NCBI GenBank assembly: GCA_016721195.1
Contig: JADKIO010000004.1
Span: 1 to 64,000 of the forward strand
Length of the DNA stretch: 64,000 nt
Source: Candidatus Geothrix skivensis
GTDB lineage: Bacteria; Acidobacteriota; Holophagae; Holophagales; Holophagaceae
Direction: 5' to 3'
Under the pieces are notes generated by a model. The model was not told the origin of the DNA, did no database searches, and saw only the letters and a list, made by a program, of their open reading frames with translations. The translations under genes were made by a program, and so were the position numbers. Below are positions 42,400 through 51,212 of this stretch, piece by piece (position 1 is the first letter of the stretch; the number at the start of each line of letters is the position of its first letter).

Positions 42400-43377
42400 A
42401 TGGCCGACCTGACCCCCCCTCCCGCCCCCACCCTCCGGCACCGCCTGGAGTACGGGGCATTCCGCCTGCTGGACGGCATCCTGGGACGCCTGCCCTGGAC
42501 CACGGTGCAGGCCCTGGGCGAGGCGGCGGGCAGCCTGTTCTATCTGGTGGATCCCCGGCACCGCCGCATCGTGCGCGAGAACATGCGCTTCGCGGACCTG
42601 GGCCTGGACGAGGCCCAGACCAGGGCCATGGCCAGGGCCTGTTTCAGGCACTTCGGCGCCCTCTTCGTGGGCCTGCTGCGCCTGCGGACTGCCACTCCGG
42701 AGGAGCTGGACCGCTGGATCAAGGTGGAGGGGCTGGAGCACTTCGATGCGGCTCAGGCCGGGGGCAAGGGCTTCATCCAGCTCACGGGCCACTACGGGAA
42801 CTGGGAGGCCATCGCCCTGGCCCAGAGCCGCCACGGGCGCACCCTGGACGCCATCGGGCGGGAGCTGGACAACCCGCTCCTGGAGCCCATCTCCCTGGGC
42901 TTCCGCACCCGCTTCGGCAACCGGGTGATCCTCAAGGGGGGCGCCATGCGGGAGACGCTGAAGTCCCTCAAGGCCGGGCGTGGCGTGGGCTTCCTGCTGG
43001 ATCAGGATGCCCTCACGGCGGGCGTGTGGGTGCGGTTCCTGGGCCGCTGGGCCTCCACCTTCGGCACCGCCGGCAGCCTGGCGGCCCGCTACGGCCTGCC
43101 GGTGCTGCCGGTCTTCAGCTGGCCCAACCCCGACGGCACCATCACGGTGCGCTTCGAACCCCCCTTTGATGTACCCGTAAGTGGTGATGCAGCGAAAGAT
43201 GCCTGGGTGGCCACCCAGCTCATGACCGCCCGCATCGAGGCCCAGATCAGAAAAGATCCCCGCTGGTGGTTCTGGATGCACCGGCGCTTCAAGACCCGCC
43301 CCGGGGAGGGGAACCCCCTTCCGGCTCCGCTTCCGGCCCCGGAGTGGGTAGAATTGGTGCAATCCTTCCTTGTCTGA
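42400..43377 (+). CDS. LpxL/HtrB-like lipid A acyltransferase
   Basis: A 325-residue inner-membrane-associated enzyme of the HtrB/LpxL family, which adds secondary acyl chains to lipid A or related glycolipids. GHYGNWEAI (residues 130-138) gives the HX4E catalytic motif. FLLDQDALTAGVWVRFLG and PDGTITVRFEPPF are family blocks. The N-terminal 45 residues include one hydrophobic stretch. It follows a glycosyltransferase, a fitting pair for LPS assembly, but a terminator separates them. Another terminator comes right after its stop. Confidence 0.9.
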   Translation: MADLTPPPAPTLRHRLEYGAFRLLDGILGRLPWTTVQALGEAAGSLFYLVDPRHRRIVRENMRFADLGLDEAQTRAMARACFRHFGALFVGLLRLRTATPEELDRWIKVEGLEHFDAAQAGGKGFIQLTGHYGNWEAIALAQSRHGRTLDAIGRELDNPLLEPISLGFRTRFGNRVILKGGAMRETLKSLKAGRGVGFLLDQDALTAGVWVRFLGRWASTFGTAGSLAARYGLPVLPVFSWPNPDGTITVRFEPPFDVPVSGDAAKDAWVATQLMTARIEAQIRKDPRWWFWMHRRFKTRPGEGNPLPAPLPAPEWVELVQSFLV

Positions 43378-43378
43378 C

Positions 43379-43403
43379 CGGGCCTGTCGGCCCGCCTTTT
43401 TTT
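43379..43403 (+). terminator. intrinsic terminator before greA
   Basis: CGGGCC-TGTC-GGCCCG (43379-43394) followed by CC and seven T (43397-43403), directly after the acyltransferase stop. Confidence 0.85.
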
Positions 43404-43425
43404 GACCCCTTCTTCCGGAAACCCC

Positions 43426-43896
43426 ATGCCCAAGCACGTGCTCGTGAAGCTCGAAATGGAACTCAAGGTCATCAAGCAGGCGCTCCTGGTGGAGATCCCC
43501 CAGGAGATCGCCCGCGCCGCCGGTCAGGGCGACCTGTCCGAAAATGCCGAGTACGAGCAGGCCCTGGCCAAGCGGGACATGTATCAGAACAAGCTGGTCA
43601 CGCTGGAGAAGCGCATTTCCGAGGTCGCCAGCCTGGACATCAGCCGCCTGCCCAAGTCTCGGGTGGCCTACGGCTCCAAAGTCACCATCCTGGACCTGGA
43701 TTCCGATGAGGAGTTCACCTACACGCTGGTGCTTCCCGAGGAGCTGGATGGGCGCCCTCAGCATCTCAGCATCAGCTCCCCCATCGGCATGGCGCTGGTG
43801 GGCCAGGAGGAGGGCAACGAGGTGCGCGTCCAGATCCCCGCGGGCATCCGGCGCTTCGAGATCCTGGAACTGAAGACCATTCACGATGTAGCCTAA
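43426..43896 (+). CDS. greA: transcription elongation factor GreA/GreB
   Basis: A 156-residue protein with the GreA coiled-coil, tipped by GDLSENAEYEQA (acidic loop that reaches the RNA polymerase active site and stimulates cleavage of backtracked RNA). The C-terminal FKBP-like domain contains ISSPIGMALVGQEEGNEV. The N-terminal helix pair PKHVLVKLEMELKVIKQALL is slightly unlike E. coli GreA. GGAAA stands six bases ahead of the ATG at 43426; an in-frame ATG at 43402 is possible. It lies between a terminator and clpX. Confidence 0.9.
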   Translation: MPKHVLVKLEMELKVIKQALLVEIPQEIARAAGQGDLSENAEYEQALAKRDMYQNKLVTLEKRISEVASLDISRLPKSRVAYGSKVTILDLDSDEEFTYTLVLPEELDGRPQHLSISSPIGMALVGQEEGNEVRVQIPAGIRRFEILELKTIHDVA

Positions 43897-43922
43897 GTCC
43901 GTCCCCAGGAGGGGAGAGTCTG

Positions 43923-45167
43923 ATGAACAAGTACAAACGCGAACAGAAATGCTCCTTCTGCGGCAAGGAACCTCACGAGGTGGAGCAGCTGCTCGCGGGC
44001 CCCGAGGCCTTCATCTGCAACGAGTGTCTGGAGGCCGGCCAGCTCCAGCTGCGCATGAGCCGCCAGGGCAAGCCCCTGGGCAAGCACGAGGCCCGGCTCA
44101 GCCGCCCCAAGGAGATCAAGGCCTTCCTGGATGACTACGTCATCGGCCAGGAGGCCGCCAAGAAGCGCCTGAGCGTGGCGGTCTACAACCACTACAAGCG
44201 CATCCTCACCCCCCGGAAGGCCCTGGGGGCCACCGAGGTGGAGCTGTCCAAGAGCAACATTCTGCTGCTGGGCCCCACGGGCACCGGCAAGACCCTGCTG
44301 GCCCAGACCCTGGCCCGGTTCCTGGACGTGCCCCTGGCCATGGCCGACGCCACCACGCTGACCGAAGCCGGCTACGTGGGCGAGGACGTGGAGAACATCC
44401 TCACCAAGCTGCTGCAGGCCGCCAACTACGACGTGGAACGGGCCCAGCGGGGCATCGTCTTCATCGACGAAATCGACAAGGTGGGACGCAAGAGCGAGAA
44501 CCCCAGCATCACCCGCGACGTGAGCGGCGAGGGGGTGCAGCAGGCCCTGCTCAAGCTGGTGGAAGGCACCGTGGCCAACGTGCCGCCCCAGGGGGGCCGC
44601 AAGCACCCGCACCAGGAGTTCATCCAGCTGGACACCAGCAACATCCTGTTCATCTGCGGCGGCGCCTTCGTGGGCATCGAGGACATCATCAAGCAGCGCA
44701 TCCGCGCCAAGGCCGTGGGTTTCGGCTCCACGCCCTCCTCCAAGGAGGACAAGGAGAACATGCTCCGCCTGGTGGAGCCCGAGGACATCATCAAGTTCGG
44801 CCTCATCCCCGAGCTGGTGGGCCGGCTGCCGGTGGTGGCGGGCCTCACGCCCCTGGACCGGGAGGCCCTGGTGGCCATCCTCACCCAGCCCAAGAACGCC
44901 ATCACCAAGCAGTTCGTGAAGCTCTTCGACATGGACGACGTGGACCTGAGCTTCGAGGAGGGCGCCATCGCCGCCATCGCCGAGCAGGCCCTCACCCGCA
45001 AGCTGGGGGCCCGGGGCCTGCGCAGCCTGGTGGAGCAGATCCTGCTGGAGCCCATGTACGAGCTGCCCTCGGACAAGCGCACCTCCCGCGAGACCCTGCG
45101 CATCACCCGCCAGAAGGTGGAGGAAGTGATGGGGCTGCCGTCCCAGCCGATCTCCGCCGCGGGCTGA
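43923..45167 (+). CDS. clpX: ATP-dependent Clp protease ATP-binding subunit ClpX
   Basis: A 414-residue AAA+ unfoldase that feeds substrates to ClpP. The zinc-binding domain has Cys10, Cys13, Cys32 and Cys35. GPTGTGKT with Lys123 is Walker A. FIDEIDK is Walker B. GGAFVGIEDIIKQRI and the pore region follow, and the C-terminal helical domain ends RKLGARGLRSLVEQIL. AGGAGGGG precedes the ATG. The lon gene starts ten bases after its stop, so the two proteases are cotranscribed. clpP is not in the window. Confidence 0.97.
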   Translation: MNKYKREQKCSFCGKEPHEVEQLLAGPEAFICNECLEAGQLQLRMSRQGKPLGKHEARLSRPKEIKAFLDDYVIGQEAAKKRLSVAVYNHYKRILTPRKALGATEVELSKSNILLLGPTGTGKTLLAQTLARFLDVPLAMADATTLTEAGYVGEDVENILTKLLQAANYDVERAQRGIVFIDEIDKVGRKSENPSITRDVSGEGVQQALLKLVEGTVANVPPQGGRKHPHQEFIQLDTSNILFICGGAFVGIEDIIKQRIRAKAVGFGSTPSSKEDKENMLRLVEPEDIIKFGLIPELVGRLPVVAGLTPLDREALVAILTQPKNAITKQFVKLFDMDDVDLSFEEGAIAAIAEQALTRKLGARGLRSLVEQILLEPMYELPSDKRTSRETLRITRQKVEEVMGLPSQPISAAG

Positions 45168-45177
45168 AAAGGCCCCC

Positions 45178-47604
45178 ATGGCCGTCCCCAAGACCCTCAC
45201 CCTGCCCGCCATTCCCATCCGGGACATGGTGTTGTTCCCGGGGGCGCGGGTGCCCTTCGTGGTGGGACGCTCGGCCTCGGTGAAGACGCTCGAGCTGGCC
45301 ATCAAGGCCGGCGATCACCTCCTGATGCTCACCCAGAAGGACGCCAAGGTGGAGACGCCGGGCCAGGAGGATCTCTATCCCATCGGCACCCTGGCCCTGG
45401 TGGAGTCGGTCATCGCCCTGCCCAAGGACTACTACAAGGTGGGCGTGAAGGGCATCGCGCGCGTGAACCTGCGCCGCTACGACGACAGCGGCGAGGTCAT
45501 CCAGGCGGAGGCCTACCTGCTGCCGGAGCCCTCCCCGGCCAGCGGGTACTCCCTCCAGCCCTTCCACCAGGCGGTGGAGGCCTTCCTTGGCCGCAACTCC
45601 GATGCCTCGCGCCTGCTGAGCATGGACCAGATCCGCGAGCTGCCCCCGGGCAAGGCCATCGATACCGTGGCCGGGCTCGTGCCCGCCGAGGTGAAGCAGA
45701 AGCAGGAAGTCCTCGACCAGGTGGAAATCGAGCAACGCCTCGCGGTCCTGATGGGGCTGCTGGAGCTGGACGCCGCCCGCTCGGAGGTGGACCGCACCCT
45801 GGACGAGAAGACCCGCCAGCGCCTGGATCAGGACCACAAGCAGTACGTCCTCAACGAGAAGATGCGCGTCATCCAGCAGGAGCTGGGCAAGAAGGAAGAA
45901 AAGGACGAGGGCGGCCGGCTGAAGGATCAGATCGAGGCCGCGGGCATGACTGTCGAGGCCAAAGCCAAGGCCCTGGAGGAGCTGGAGCGCCTGGAGGCCA
46001 TGCCGGCCCAGAGCGCCGAGGCCACCGTGAGCCGCACCTACCTGGACTGGCTGCTGGCCCTGCCCTGGAAGGCCATGGCCGAAGAGCGGCTCGACCTCAT
46101 GGAGGCCGAACGGGTGCTGGACGAGGACCACTCGGGCCTGGACAAAATCAAGGCCCGCATCCTCGAGCACCTGGCGGTCATGGCGCGGCTGCAGAAGGAG
46201 CCGCTGAAGGCCAGCGAGACCGGCGAGCGAGCGCCCCTGCGAGGCCCCATTCTGTGCCTGGTGGGCCCCCCCGGCGTGGGCAAGACCTCCCTGGCCCGCA
46301 GCATCGCCCGGGCCCTGAACCGCCCCTTCGTGCGGCTCTCCCTGGGCGGCGTGCGGGACGAGGCGGAGATCCGCGGCCACCGCCGCACCTACATCGGCTC
46401 CATGCCCGGCCGCATCATCTCGCTCATGAAGAAGGCCAAGGTCCGCAACCCGCTCATGCTGCTGGACGAGATCGACAAGATGGCCTCGGACTTCCGCGGC
46501 GATCCAAGCTCGGCCCTGCTGGAGGTGCTGGATCCCGAGCAGAACGCCGCCTTCCAGGACCACTACCTGGACGTGGGCTTCGACCTCAGCCAGGTGCTCT
46601 TCCTCGCCACCGCAAATGTCCGCCACCTGATCCCCGAACCCCTGGAGGACCGCCTGGAGGTGCTGGAGCTGAGCGGCTACACCACCAAGGAGAAGCTGGC
46701 CATCGCCGAGCAGCACCTGCTGCCCCGGGCCCTCGAAGGCCACGGCATGAAGGACATGGGCGTGCGCTTCGAGAAGGCCGCCCTGGAGAAGCTGGTGCAG
46801 GCCTACACCCGCGAGGCGGGCGTGCGCCAGTTCGAGCGCGAGATCGCCAACATCCTCCGCAAGCTGGCCCGGCACACGCTGCAGCCGGAAAAGGGCGTGG
46901 CCTTCGATCCGGTCATCACCGTGGACCGGGTGCCCAAGCTGCTGGGTCCCGAGAAGATCCTGGAACACCAGGCCGAGGACACGGCCCCGCCTGGGCTGGT
47001 GAACGGCCTGGCCTGGACCCCCACGGGCGGGGATCTGCTCACCATCGAAGCCGCCGTGCTGCCGGGCAAGGGCGTTCTCAAGCTCACGGGCAAGCTGGGC
47101 GACGTCATGCAGGAAAGCGCCAACCTCGCGCTGAGCTATGTGCGCGGGCGGGCCGAGCGCCTGGGCTTGAAACGCGACTTCCTCGACAGCGTGGACCTGC
47201 ACGTGCACGTGCCCGAGGGCGCCATTCCCAAGGATGGCCCCAGCGCCGGCATCACCCTCGCGACCGCGCTCATCTCGGTGCTGACGGGCATCCCTGCCCG
47301 GGCGGACCTGGCCATGACCGGCGAGCTGACCCTGCGGGGCCGGGTGCTGCCCATCGGCGGCCTGAAGGAGAAGCTGTTGGCGGCCCACCGTCAGGGCCGC
47401 AAGGCCGTGCTCATCCCCAGCGAGAACGCCCGCCACCTGGAGGAGGTGCCCGCGGAGGTCCGCGAGCAGCTCAGCATCCACCTGGTGAGCCACATGGACG
47501 AGGTCATCCAGCTGGCCCTCACCCGCATGCCGGAGCCGCTGGCCCCGGAGGCCGCCGCGCCGGCCTTCCCGAACCCGCCAAGGGAGAATCCGGCGACCCA
47601 GTAG
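45178..47604 (+). CDS. lon: ATP-dependent Lon protease
   Basis: An 808-residue LonA-type protease. N-terminal substrate-binding domain (IPIRDMVLFPGARVPFVVGR), coiled-coil, AAA+ domain with GPPGVGKTS (Lys369 at the nucleotide), GGVRDEAEIRGHRRTYIGSM and LLDEIDKM. The C-terminal protease domain has the Ser-Lys dyad: Ser689 in KDGPSAGIT and Lys732 in GGLKEKLL, spaced 43 residues as in E. coli. It degrades misfolded and regulatory proteins. AAAAGG precedes the ATG. It follows clpX by ten bases. Confidence 0.97.
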   Translation: MAVPKTLTLPAIPIRDMVLFPGARVPFVVGRSASVKTLELAIKAGDHLLMLTQKDAKVETPGQEDLYPIGTLALVESVIALPKDYYKVGVKGIARVNLRRYDDSGEVIQAEAYLLPEPSPASGYSLQPFHQAVEAFLGRNSDASRLLSMDQIRELPPGKAIDTVAGLVPAEVKQKQEVLDQVEIEQRLAVLMGLLELDAARSEVDRTLDEKTRQRLDQDHKQYVLNEKMRVIQQELGKKEEKDEGGRLKDQIEAAGMTVEAKAKALEELERLEAMPAQSAEATVSRTYLDWLLALPWKAMAEERLDLMEAERVLDEDHSGLDKIKARILEHLAVMARLQKEPLKASETGERAPLRGPILCLVGPPGVGKTSLARSIARALNRPFVRLSLGGVRDEAEIRGHRRTYIGSMPGRIISLMKKAKVRNPLMLLDEIDKMASDFRGDPSSALLEVLDPEQNAAFQDHYLDVGFDLSQVLFLATANVRHLIPEPLEDRLEVLELSGYTTKEKLAIAEQHLLPRALEGHGMKDMGVRFEKAALEKLVQAYTREAGVRQFEREIANILRKLARHTLQPEKGVAFDPVITVDRVPKLLGPEKILEHQAEDTAPPGLVNGLAWTPTGGDLLTIEAAVLPGKGVLKLTGKLGDVMQESANLALSYVRGRAERLGLKRDFLDSVDLHVHVPEGAIPKDGPSAGITLATALISVLTGIPARADLAMTGELTLRGRVLPIGGLKEKLLAAHRQGRKAVLIPSENARHLEEVPAEVREQLSIHLVSHMDEVIQLALTRMPEPLAPEAAAPAFPNPPRENPATQ

Positions 47605-47637
47605 GAGCCCGTGGCCGATAGCTGATAGCCTGATTCC

Positions 47638-47838
47638 ATGCGCTTTCTCTCCAGTCACGTCATCCACTTCCTGGTCATGGGTCTGGGCATTGCCCTGGTG
47701 CTGGGGCTCCTGCATCCGACCACGCGGCCGGAGCGGACCCGGGCCTCGATCCTGAAGCACGCGGCGGGGCTCATCGGCATCGGACTGGCGCTGGCCTGGC
47801 TGATGTACCTGCTGCCCCGGCATCCGGTCCGGTTCTAG
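47638..47838 (+). CDS. 66-residue two-span membrane protein
   Basis: Two hydrophobic helices (FLVMGLGIALVLGLLHP and GLIGIGLALAWLMYLLP) joined by a basic loop. It starts at ATG 47638 without a strong ribosome-binding site, 33 bases after lon and nine bases before the TTG start of yihY, so it may be translated in the lon-yihY transcript. No family is recognised. Confidence 0.6.
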   Translation: MRFLSSHVIHFLVMGLGIALVLGLLHPTTRPERTRASILKHAAGLIGIGLALAWLMYLLPRHPVRF

Positions 47839-47846
47839 GGGGCGCC

Positions 47847-48806
47847 TTGGTCGAGCAGGCTCAGGGCCTCCTGGCCACCCTGAAGGCGGGATGGGAGCGG
47901 ACCTGGAAGCTCGCGGCAGACCTGTGGCATGAGCTCGCCCGGGCGGTGCCACCCCTGGGTCGGGCGGGAGCCTTCGTCTTCGAGGTGATCGGCAAGTACC
48001 ACAAGGACGACTGCCTGAGCTACGCCGCGGGGCTCAGCTTCTGGCTCATCGTCAGCCTGGTGCCCCTGTCCACGCTGCTCTTCAAGCTGCTGGGCACGAT
48101 CCTGGGGCCCCGGGCCTACAACCCCGCCACCCTGAAGATGCTGCAGGAGATCGTGCCCTACCTGCCCAGCGACTTCATCCGGGATGCGGTGATCAACAGC
48201 CAGAAGATCGGCGGCATGGGCCTCTCCTGGGGCGTGCTGCTCTTCGGCAGCTACTGGGGCATCAGCCAGCTGGACACCAGCCTGGCCCACGTCTTCGGCC
48301 TGCGGATCAAGAAGCACCGGCAGACCCGCAAGAACCACCTGCTGCGCCAGGTCATCTTCCTGGTGGGTGGCCTGCTGGCTTCGGTCGGCTTCCTGGCGGT
48401 GCTGCTGGGCGGGGCGCTGCGGAAGGTGCTCCCGGCGAAACAGACCGACCATCTCCCCTACCTGGTGCCCCTGGTGGGGCTGGTGGTGATGACCCTGGTG
48501 CTGCAGCACCTGCCCCGCCTGCACGTGAAGTTCCGCCACGCCTTCCTGGGCGCGGGCATCGCCACGGCCCTGTGGTGGCTGGCCAAGTGGGGCTTCGGCG
48601 TCTACCTGAACCACACCCTCACCTGGGGCATCATGTACGGCTCCCTGCTGGGCATCGTGGCGGGCCTGACCTTCCTCTACTACACCTGCGCCATCTTCCT
48701 GCTGGGCGCCGAGATCACCGCCGCCTTCTACCGCCATGAGACCGGCGCCGCCACGGTGCCACCGTGGCTGCGGGTGAAGGCTGGAGAGCCGAAGAAACCT
48801 GGATGA
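47847..48806 (+). CDS. YihY/UPF0761 (BrkB) family inner-membrane protein
   Basis: A 319-residue protein with about six helices. YHKDDCLSYAAGLSFWLIVS near residue 50-70 is the YihY opening. GSYWGISQLDTSLAHVFGLR and YYTCAIFLLGAEITAAF are the other conserved blocks. The family was once called ribonuclease BN in error; its molecular role is unresolved. The TTG start has GGGGG ahead of it. The gene begins nine bases after the small membrane protein. Confidence 0.85.
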   Translation: MVEQAQGLLATLKAGWERTWKLAADLWHELARAVPPLGRAGAFVFEVIGKYHKDDCLSYAAGLSFWLIVSLVPLSTLLFKLLGTILGPRAYNPATLKMLQEIVPYLPSDFIRDAVINSQKIGGMGLSWGVLLFGSYWGISQLDTSLAHVFGLRIKKHRQTRKNHLLRQVIFLVGGLLASVGFLAVLLGGALRKVLPAKQTDHLPYLVPLVGLVVMTLVLQHLPRLHVKFRHAFLGAGIATALWWLAKWGFGVYLNHTLTWGIMYGSLLGIVAGLTFLYYTCAIFLLGAEITAAFYRHETGAATVPPWLRVKAGEPKKPG

Positions 48807-48813
48807 ACGCAGG

Positions 48814-48902
48814 CCAATTGAACAAAGAATGGGCAACCGATGAACAAGGATGAACTCAGCTCAAGGATGTAGAGCATCCGTGTTCATCTGTGGCTCAATT
48901 GG
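48814..48902. repeat. intergenic inverted repeat between convergent genes
   Basis: Outer arms CCAATTGA/TCAATTGG (48814-48821, 48895-48902) and inner arms GATGAACAAGGATG/CATCCGTGTTCATC (48839-48852, 48875-48888, one mismatch). It lies between yihY and the NtrC-type gene and could terminate both. The GATGAACA-type text recalls dispersed repeats of many environmental bacteria. Confidence 0.6.
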
Positions 48903-48929
48903 ATTCGCTGCCTGGCAGCAAGGCCGGCT

Positions 48930-50453
48930 TCACTCGTCGTCGCGCCCGCGCAGGCTGGCGGGGATGCCGTAGCCGTCGGCCTTGTACTCGTTGATCTTGT
49001 TGCGCACGGTGCGCAGGGCGATGTCGAGCTGCTCCGCGGCGTGGGTGCGGTTGCCCTTGAGGGCGCTGAGGGTGGAGAGCAGCCAGAAGCGCTCGAGCTC
49101 CGGCAGGCTGAGTCCCAGGGGCAGCACGATGGGGGTGCCCAGGGCCACACCCACCAGGGGTTTCCGGGCATCGGCCACCACGGCGCCGGCGGGGGCCAGG
49201 GCCTCCCGGTGGGCATGGGACGCTAGGGGCGCCACGGGCGGAACCCAGGCTTCGATGACGGGGCTTTCGGGGGGATCCTCGGGCAGGCCTTCGAAGGCTT
49301 CGCTGGGCAGCAGCCAGCGCAGATCCTTCTGGCTGAGGCGGCGGCCCTCGCTGAGCACCACGCAGCGCTGGATGACGTTTTCCAGTTCGCGGATGTTGCC
49401 GGCCCAGGGATGGCGGGCCAGGGCGGCGAAGAAGCTGGGCACCAGCTCGGGCACGTGCCGATCGTTCTCCCGGGCATAGCGCTCGGTGAAGTGGGCGGCC
49501 AGCAAGCTCAGGTCGCCGGGCCGGTCCCGCAGGGGCGGCAGGTCCAGCGGGATGACGTTCAGCCGGTAGTAGAGATCCTCGCGGAAGCGCCCGGCTTTCA
49601 CCTCGCTCTGGAGGTCGCGGTTGGTGAGGGCGATGAGGCGCACGTCCACGGGGATGGGCCGGGTGCCGCCCAGGCGGTCCACGGTGCGCTCCTGGAGCAC
49701 CCGCAGCAGCTTGCCCTGGAGGCTTAAGGGCAGCTCGCCCACTTCGTCGAGGACGAGGGTGCCGCCATCGGCCTGCTCGAAACGGCCCTGCTTCATGCCA
49801 GTGGCGCCGGTGAAGGCGCCCTTCTCGTAGCCGAACAATTCGGATTCCAGCAGGTTCTCGGGGATGGCGGCGCAGTTGATGGCCACGAAGGCGCCATTCC
49901 GGCGGGGGCTGGAGCCGTGGATGAGCTTGGCCAGCAGCTCCTTGCCGGTGCCGCTCTCGGCCTGGATGAGGATGGTGGCGCGGCTGTCTGCGGCGCGGCG
50001 GGCCAGGGCCAGGGTCTCGCCCAGCACGGGATCCTGGGTGAGGATCACGGGGGCCTGGGAGGGCTCCTCGGCCTTGAGGTGCCCGTCGGCCTTGAGGGCC
50101 TTGTTGAGGGCGGTGGTGAGCTCCTCGGGGCTGAAGGGCTTGGACAGGAAGTCGAAGGCGCCGAGGCGCATGGCCTCCCGGGCGGATTCCAGGCTGCCGA
50201 AGGCGGTGATGAGCAGCACGGGCAGGCCGGGGTCCACGGCCTTCAGGCGGGCGGTGAGCTGCAGGCCGTCCATGCCGGGCATGCGGAGGTCGGTGACCAC
50301 CGCATCGTAGGCGCCGGGCCGCACCATGCGCAGGGCTTCCTCGCCGCCCCGGGCCTGCTCCGCGAAGAAGCCAGAGCGCTTGAGGCTCATGGCCATCCCG
50401 TCCCGCATCCCGGGATCGTCATCCACCACCAGCACCCGAAGGGGAGTCGCCAT
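48930..50453 (-). CDS. NtrC-family sigma-54 response regulator
   Basis: A 507-residue activator. Receiver 1-120 with phospho-acceptor Asp55 (VVTDLRMPG) and Lys in FLSKPF. AAA+ domain with AESGTGKE (Walker A), EKGAFTGATG and the Walker B DEVGELPLSLQ. A C-terminal linker of about 80 residues is unusually long and Pro/Ala-rich. It ends in a Fis-type helix-turn-helix (THAAEQLDIALRTVRNKINE). The cognate kinase is not adjacent. The upstream gene at 50493 encodes a related but stripped-down protein, 39 bases away on the same strand. Confidence 0.92.
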   Translation of the reverse strand: MATPLRVLVVDDDPGMRDGMAMSLKRSGFFAEQARGGEEALRMVRPGAYDAVVTDLRMPGMDGLQLTARLKAVDPGLPVLLITAFGSLESAREAMRLGAFDFLSKPFSPEELTTALNKALKADGHLKAEEPSQAPVILTQDPVLGETLALARRAADSRATILIQAESGTGKELLAKLIHGSSPRRNGAFVAINCAAIPENLLESELFGYEKGAFTGATGMKQGRFEQADGGTLVLDEVGELPLSLQGKLLRVLQERTVDRLGGTRPIPVDVRLIALTNRDLQSEVKAGRFREDLYYRLNVIPLDLPPLRDRPGDLSLLAAHFTERYARENDRHVPELVPSFFAALARHPWAGNIRELENVIQRCVVLSEGRRLSQKDLRWLLPSEAFEGLPEDPPESPVIEAWVPPVAPLASHAHREALAPAGAVVADARKPLVGVALGTPIVLPLGLSLPELERFWLLSTLSALKGNRTHAAEQLDIALRTVRNKINEYKADGYGIPASLRGRDDE

Positions 50454-50492
50454 CGCTCAGCATCCATGCGGCCAACGGAGCCGCTGCCTCCG

Positions 50493-51209
50493 TTATCGGG
50501 TGTCGCCACCAGGACTGGAGTTTTGGGTGGCGAGGCGTTTCTTCACCCGCTGGGGCAAGTCGCCTGCGGCGGCCTCCCCGCGCACCGGGTCCCCATGGCG
50601 GCGGATGAGCAGGTAGAGCTGGCGGCGGCTCACGCCCAGGCGCTGGGCGGCCTCCACCCGGTTGCCATAGGCCCGCCGCAGGGCCTGGTGGAGCAGGGAC
50701 CGCTCCAGGGCATGGAGGTTGGTGGCCAGGTCCTCGGCCCCGGTCGGGGAATGCGGGTCATCCGCCTCCGGGAGCTGCCCCAGCAGCTTCCAGCGCAGCA
50801 GGCGGTTCCGCAGCTCCCGCAGGTTGCCGGGGCAGGGCAGGGTGCCCAGGAGCTTGGGCAGGGGGCCCTGGAGGCCTTCCTCCTCGGCCAAGGCCGCCAG
50901 GAGCCCGGGAATGGCCGCTGGGCAGGCGTCCAGCCCCGGCAGGTGCAGCGTGAGACAGTGCAGGTGGCCCGGCGGCGCCTGGCGGGCCGCCAGCACGCCC
51001 CGGGGATGCTCCGTCAGCCAGGGGGAGGCCGTCTCACCGCTGGAGACCTCGTGCCAGGGCTCCCCTCGTCGCGCCGCCAGTTCGGCCGCCAGGGTGGAGA
51101 CGCCGGATCCTGCGGGGCCATGGATCCACAGCGCCTCGGGCCGGGCCAGGAGCTCATCCAGGTGGGCGCCCCACTGGGCGAAGCCCGGAAGGAGGGCCAG
51201 GGAGATCAC
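50493..51209 (-). CDS. degenerate enhancer-binding-like protein with Fis-type HTH
   Basis: A 238-residue protein. IHGPAGSGVSTLAAELAARR occupies the Walker A position, but the catalytic Lys is Val. The GAFTGA loop, Walker B and R-finger are absent. CPGNLRELRNRLLRWKLLGQ matches the W-P-G-N-V-R-E-L helix that follows the AAA+ core in sigma-54 activators. A Fis-type helix-turn-helix follows (NRVEAAQRLGVSRRQLYLLI). So it keeps the DNA-binding end but cannot drive sigma-54 ATP hydrolysis. It lies between the hemolysin III gene (3 bases upstream) and the NtrC-type gene (39 bases downstream), so it may modulate that regulator or its promoters. Confidence 0.72.
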   Translation of the reverse strand: MISLALLPGFAQWGAHLDELLARPEALWIHGPAGSGVSTLAAELAARRGEPWHEVSSGETASPWLTEHPRGVLAARQAPPGHLHCLTLHLPGLDACPAAIPGLLAALAEEEGLQGPLPKLLGTLPCPGNLRELRNRLLRWKLLGQLPEADDPHSPTGAEDLATNLHALERSLLHQALRRAYGNRVEAAQRLGVSRRQLYLLIRRHGDPVRGEAAAGDLPQRVKKRLATQNSSPGGDTR

Positions 51210-51212
51210 CGC

